Assembly: GCA_025449475.1 (NCBI GenBank)
Contig: JANWJM010000050.1
Location: forward strand, 1-34,872
DNA from: Thermoactinomycetaceae bacterium
GTDB lineage: Bacteria > Bacillota > Bacilli > Thermoactinomycetales > Thermoactinomycetaceae
Length of the DNA: 34,872 nt
Reading direction: 5' to 3'
Positions 33,869 to 34,872 of this stretch are shown piece after piece (the first letter of the stretch is position 1; each line of letters opens with the position of its first letter). Under the pieces are notes generated by a model. The model was given only the letters and a program-made list of their open reading frames with translations. It had not been told where the DNA came from and ran no database searches. The translations under genes and the position numbers were made by a program.

Positions 33869-34872
33869 TTAAAGTTTTTTGAGGGCTTTTCGATTGGCTT
33901 CAATGGTTCGTTCAATGTCATCATCCGAATGAGCAGTGGAGATAAACATTCCCTCAAACTGAGACGGTGGGAGGAGGATGCCTTCTTCCAACATCGCTCG
34001 GAAGTAGGCTTTAAATCTCTCTGTATTGGAAGCCTGTGCTTGTTGATAGTTATTCACAGGACCCTCTGTAAAAAACAGACAGACCATTGAGCCGACGCGA
34101 TTGATCCAAACCGAGATACCACAATCCTTAGCATTTTGAGCGAGACCTTCTTCCAACCGTTGTCCTTTTTCTTCGAGTGATTGATACTGTTCGAGAGTCA
34201 TTTCCAACAGGGTCGCCTTCCCTGCCGCCATCGCGATCGGGTTGCCTGAGAGTGTTCCTGCCTGGTATACAGGTCCCTCTGGAGCAATCATTTGCATAAT
34301 CTCTTTCTTTCCACCATAAGCGCCTACAGGGAGACCGCCACCGATGACTTTTCCCATTGTTGTCAAATCAGGTCGAATATGATAACGCCCTTGAGCCGAT
34401 TGATAATCGACTCGAAACCCTGTCATCACTTCATCAAAGATGAGTACGATTCCCTTTTCTTCGGTCAAACGACGAATCTCATCCAAATACCCGGGTTTGG
34501 GTGGAATGACTCCCATATTTCCCGCAACGGGTTCCATAATAACAGCTGCCAATTCATCTCCATGCTGTTCGATTGCAAGTCGAAACTGATCGAGATCATT
34601 ATAAGGTACGGTTACTGTGTGTTGTGTGGTTTCCAGAGGAACTCCTGGACTATCAGGGAGTCCTAGCGTGGCGACTCCTGAACCAGCTTTGATTAATAAG
34701 CTGTCCGAATGACCATGATAGCTTCCCTCAAATTTTAAGATCTTATTTCTACCTGTATAGGCACGCGCTAAACGCAATGCACTCATGGTCGCTTCCGTCC
34801 CTGAGTTGACCATTCGTACCATCTCGACAGCCGGCATCCGTTCAACCACCAATGAAGCCAATTCTGACTCCA
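33869..34872 (-). CDS. hemL: Glutamate-1-semialdehyde 2,1-aminomutase, 5' end off window
   Basis: This PLP enzyme makes 5-aminolevulinate for haem synthesis. About 334 C-terminal residues are present, open to the right edge with no start. Motifs include [39 protein letters not shown] and the PLP lysine in [18 protein letters not shown]. The ORF track starts it at an internal TTG, but the frame continues upstream. Its position before spoVID matches B. subtilis; it should be the last gene of a hem operon. Confidence 0.96.
   Translation of the reverse strand, partial: ESELASLVVERMPAVEMVRMVNSGTEATMSALRLARAYTGRNKILKFEGSYHGHSDSLLIKAGSGVATLGLPDSPGVPLETTQHTVTVPYNDLDQFRLAIEQHGDELAAVIMEPVAGNMGVIPPKPGYLDEIRRLTEEKGIVLIFDEVMTGFRVDYQSAQGRYHIRPDLTTMGKVIGGGLPVGAYGGKKEIMQMIAPEGPVYQAGTLSGNPIAMAAGKATLLEMTLEQYQSLEEKGQRLEEGLAQNAKDCGISVWINRVGSMVCLFFTEGPVNNYQQAQASNTERFKAYFRAMLEEGILLPPSQFEGMFISTAHSDDDIERTIEANRKALKKL

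Overview
The window comes from a low-GC, endospore-forming Firmicute of the order Bacillales. The evidence is the gene content (spo0B, spoIVFA/FB, spoIIB, spoVID, safA, CotS-family genes) and a gene order largely colinear with the Bacillus subtilis hemL-spoVID-ysxE-folC-comC-spoIIB-maf-radC-minCD-spoIVFAB-rplU-prp-rpmA-spo0B-obg-pheB-pheA region. Differences from B. subtilis (mreBCD and valS absent here, murC next to folC, thrC/thrB inside the pheB-pheA operon) and very frequent TTG/GTG starts point to a divergent lineage, perhaps Thermoactinomycetaceae-like. That placement is inference; no 16S or marker comparison was possible. The base composition looks AT-rich throughout. I see no rRNA, tRNA, IS element, integrase or CRISPR array.

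Layout, left to right. (1) 1-4.7 kb, minus strand: a partial coiled-coil gene, then an operon of carbon-nitrogen hydrolase, NAD synthetase and YebC, then a spore-coat pair (SafA-like LysM protein plus CotS-like kinase fold). (2) 4.8-7.5 kb, plus strand: secreted SGNH esterase plus a two-gene ABC exporter. (3) 7.55-11.9 kb, minus strand: amino-acid operon pheB-thrC-thrB-pheA-ilvE. (4) 12.0-12.5 kb, plus strand: a low-molecular-weight phosphatase alone. (5) 12.5-22.4 kb, minus strand: the conserved cell-division, ribosome and sporulation block from comC down to obg, with rplU-prp-rpmA behind a consensus promoter and probable L21 leader, and spoIVFAB behind a sigma-E-like promoter. (6) 22.6-25.6 kb, plus strand: a tight three-gene operon encoding an orphan ParA-type ATPase, an uncharacterised 169-aa helical protein and an AIPR-family (abortive infection phage resistance) protein. 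This is the accessory, probably anti-phage, part of the window. (7) 25.8-27.8 kb, plus strand: ecsA-ecsB. (8) 27.8-34.9 kb, minus strand: Sco1-type lipoprotein, murC, folC, a 55-aa membrane peptide, ysxE, spoVID and the 3' part of hemL.

The minus-strand genes are mostly ancestral housekeeping and sporulation genes; the plus-strand blocks look like modules inserted into that backbone. Spo0B feeds the phosphorelay that starts sporulation, SpoIVFA/FB control pro-sigma-K processing, and SafA, SpoVID and the two CotS-family proteins build the coat. Prp trims the L27 N-terminus. The ParA/169-aa/AIPR operon is the strongest candidate for an undescribed system: its genes overlap or nearly touch, it has its own plausible promoter, no ParB or parS is visible, and it sits between comC and ecsA, where B. 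subtilis has none of these genes.
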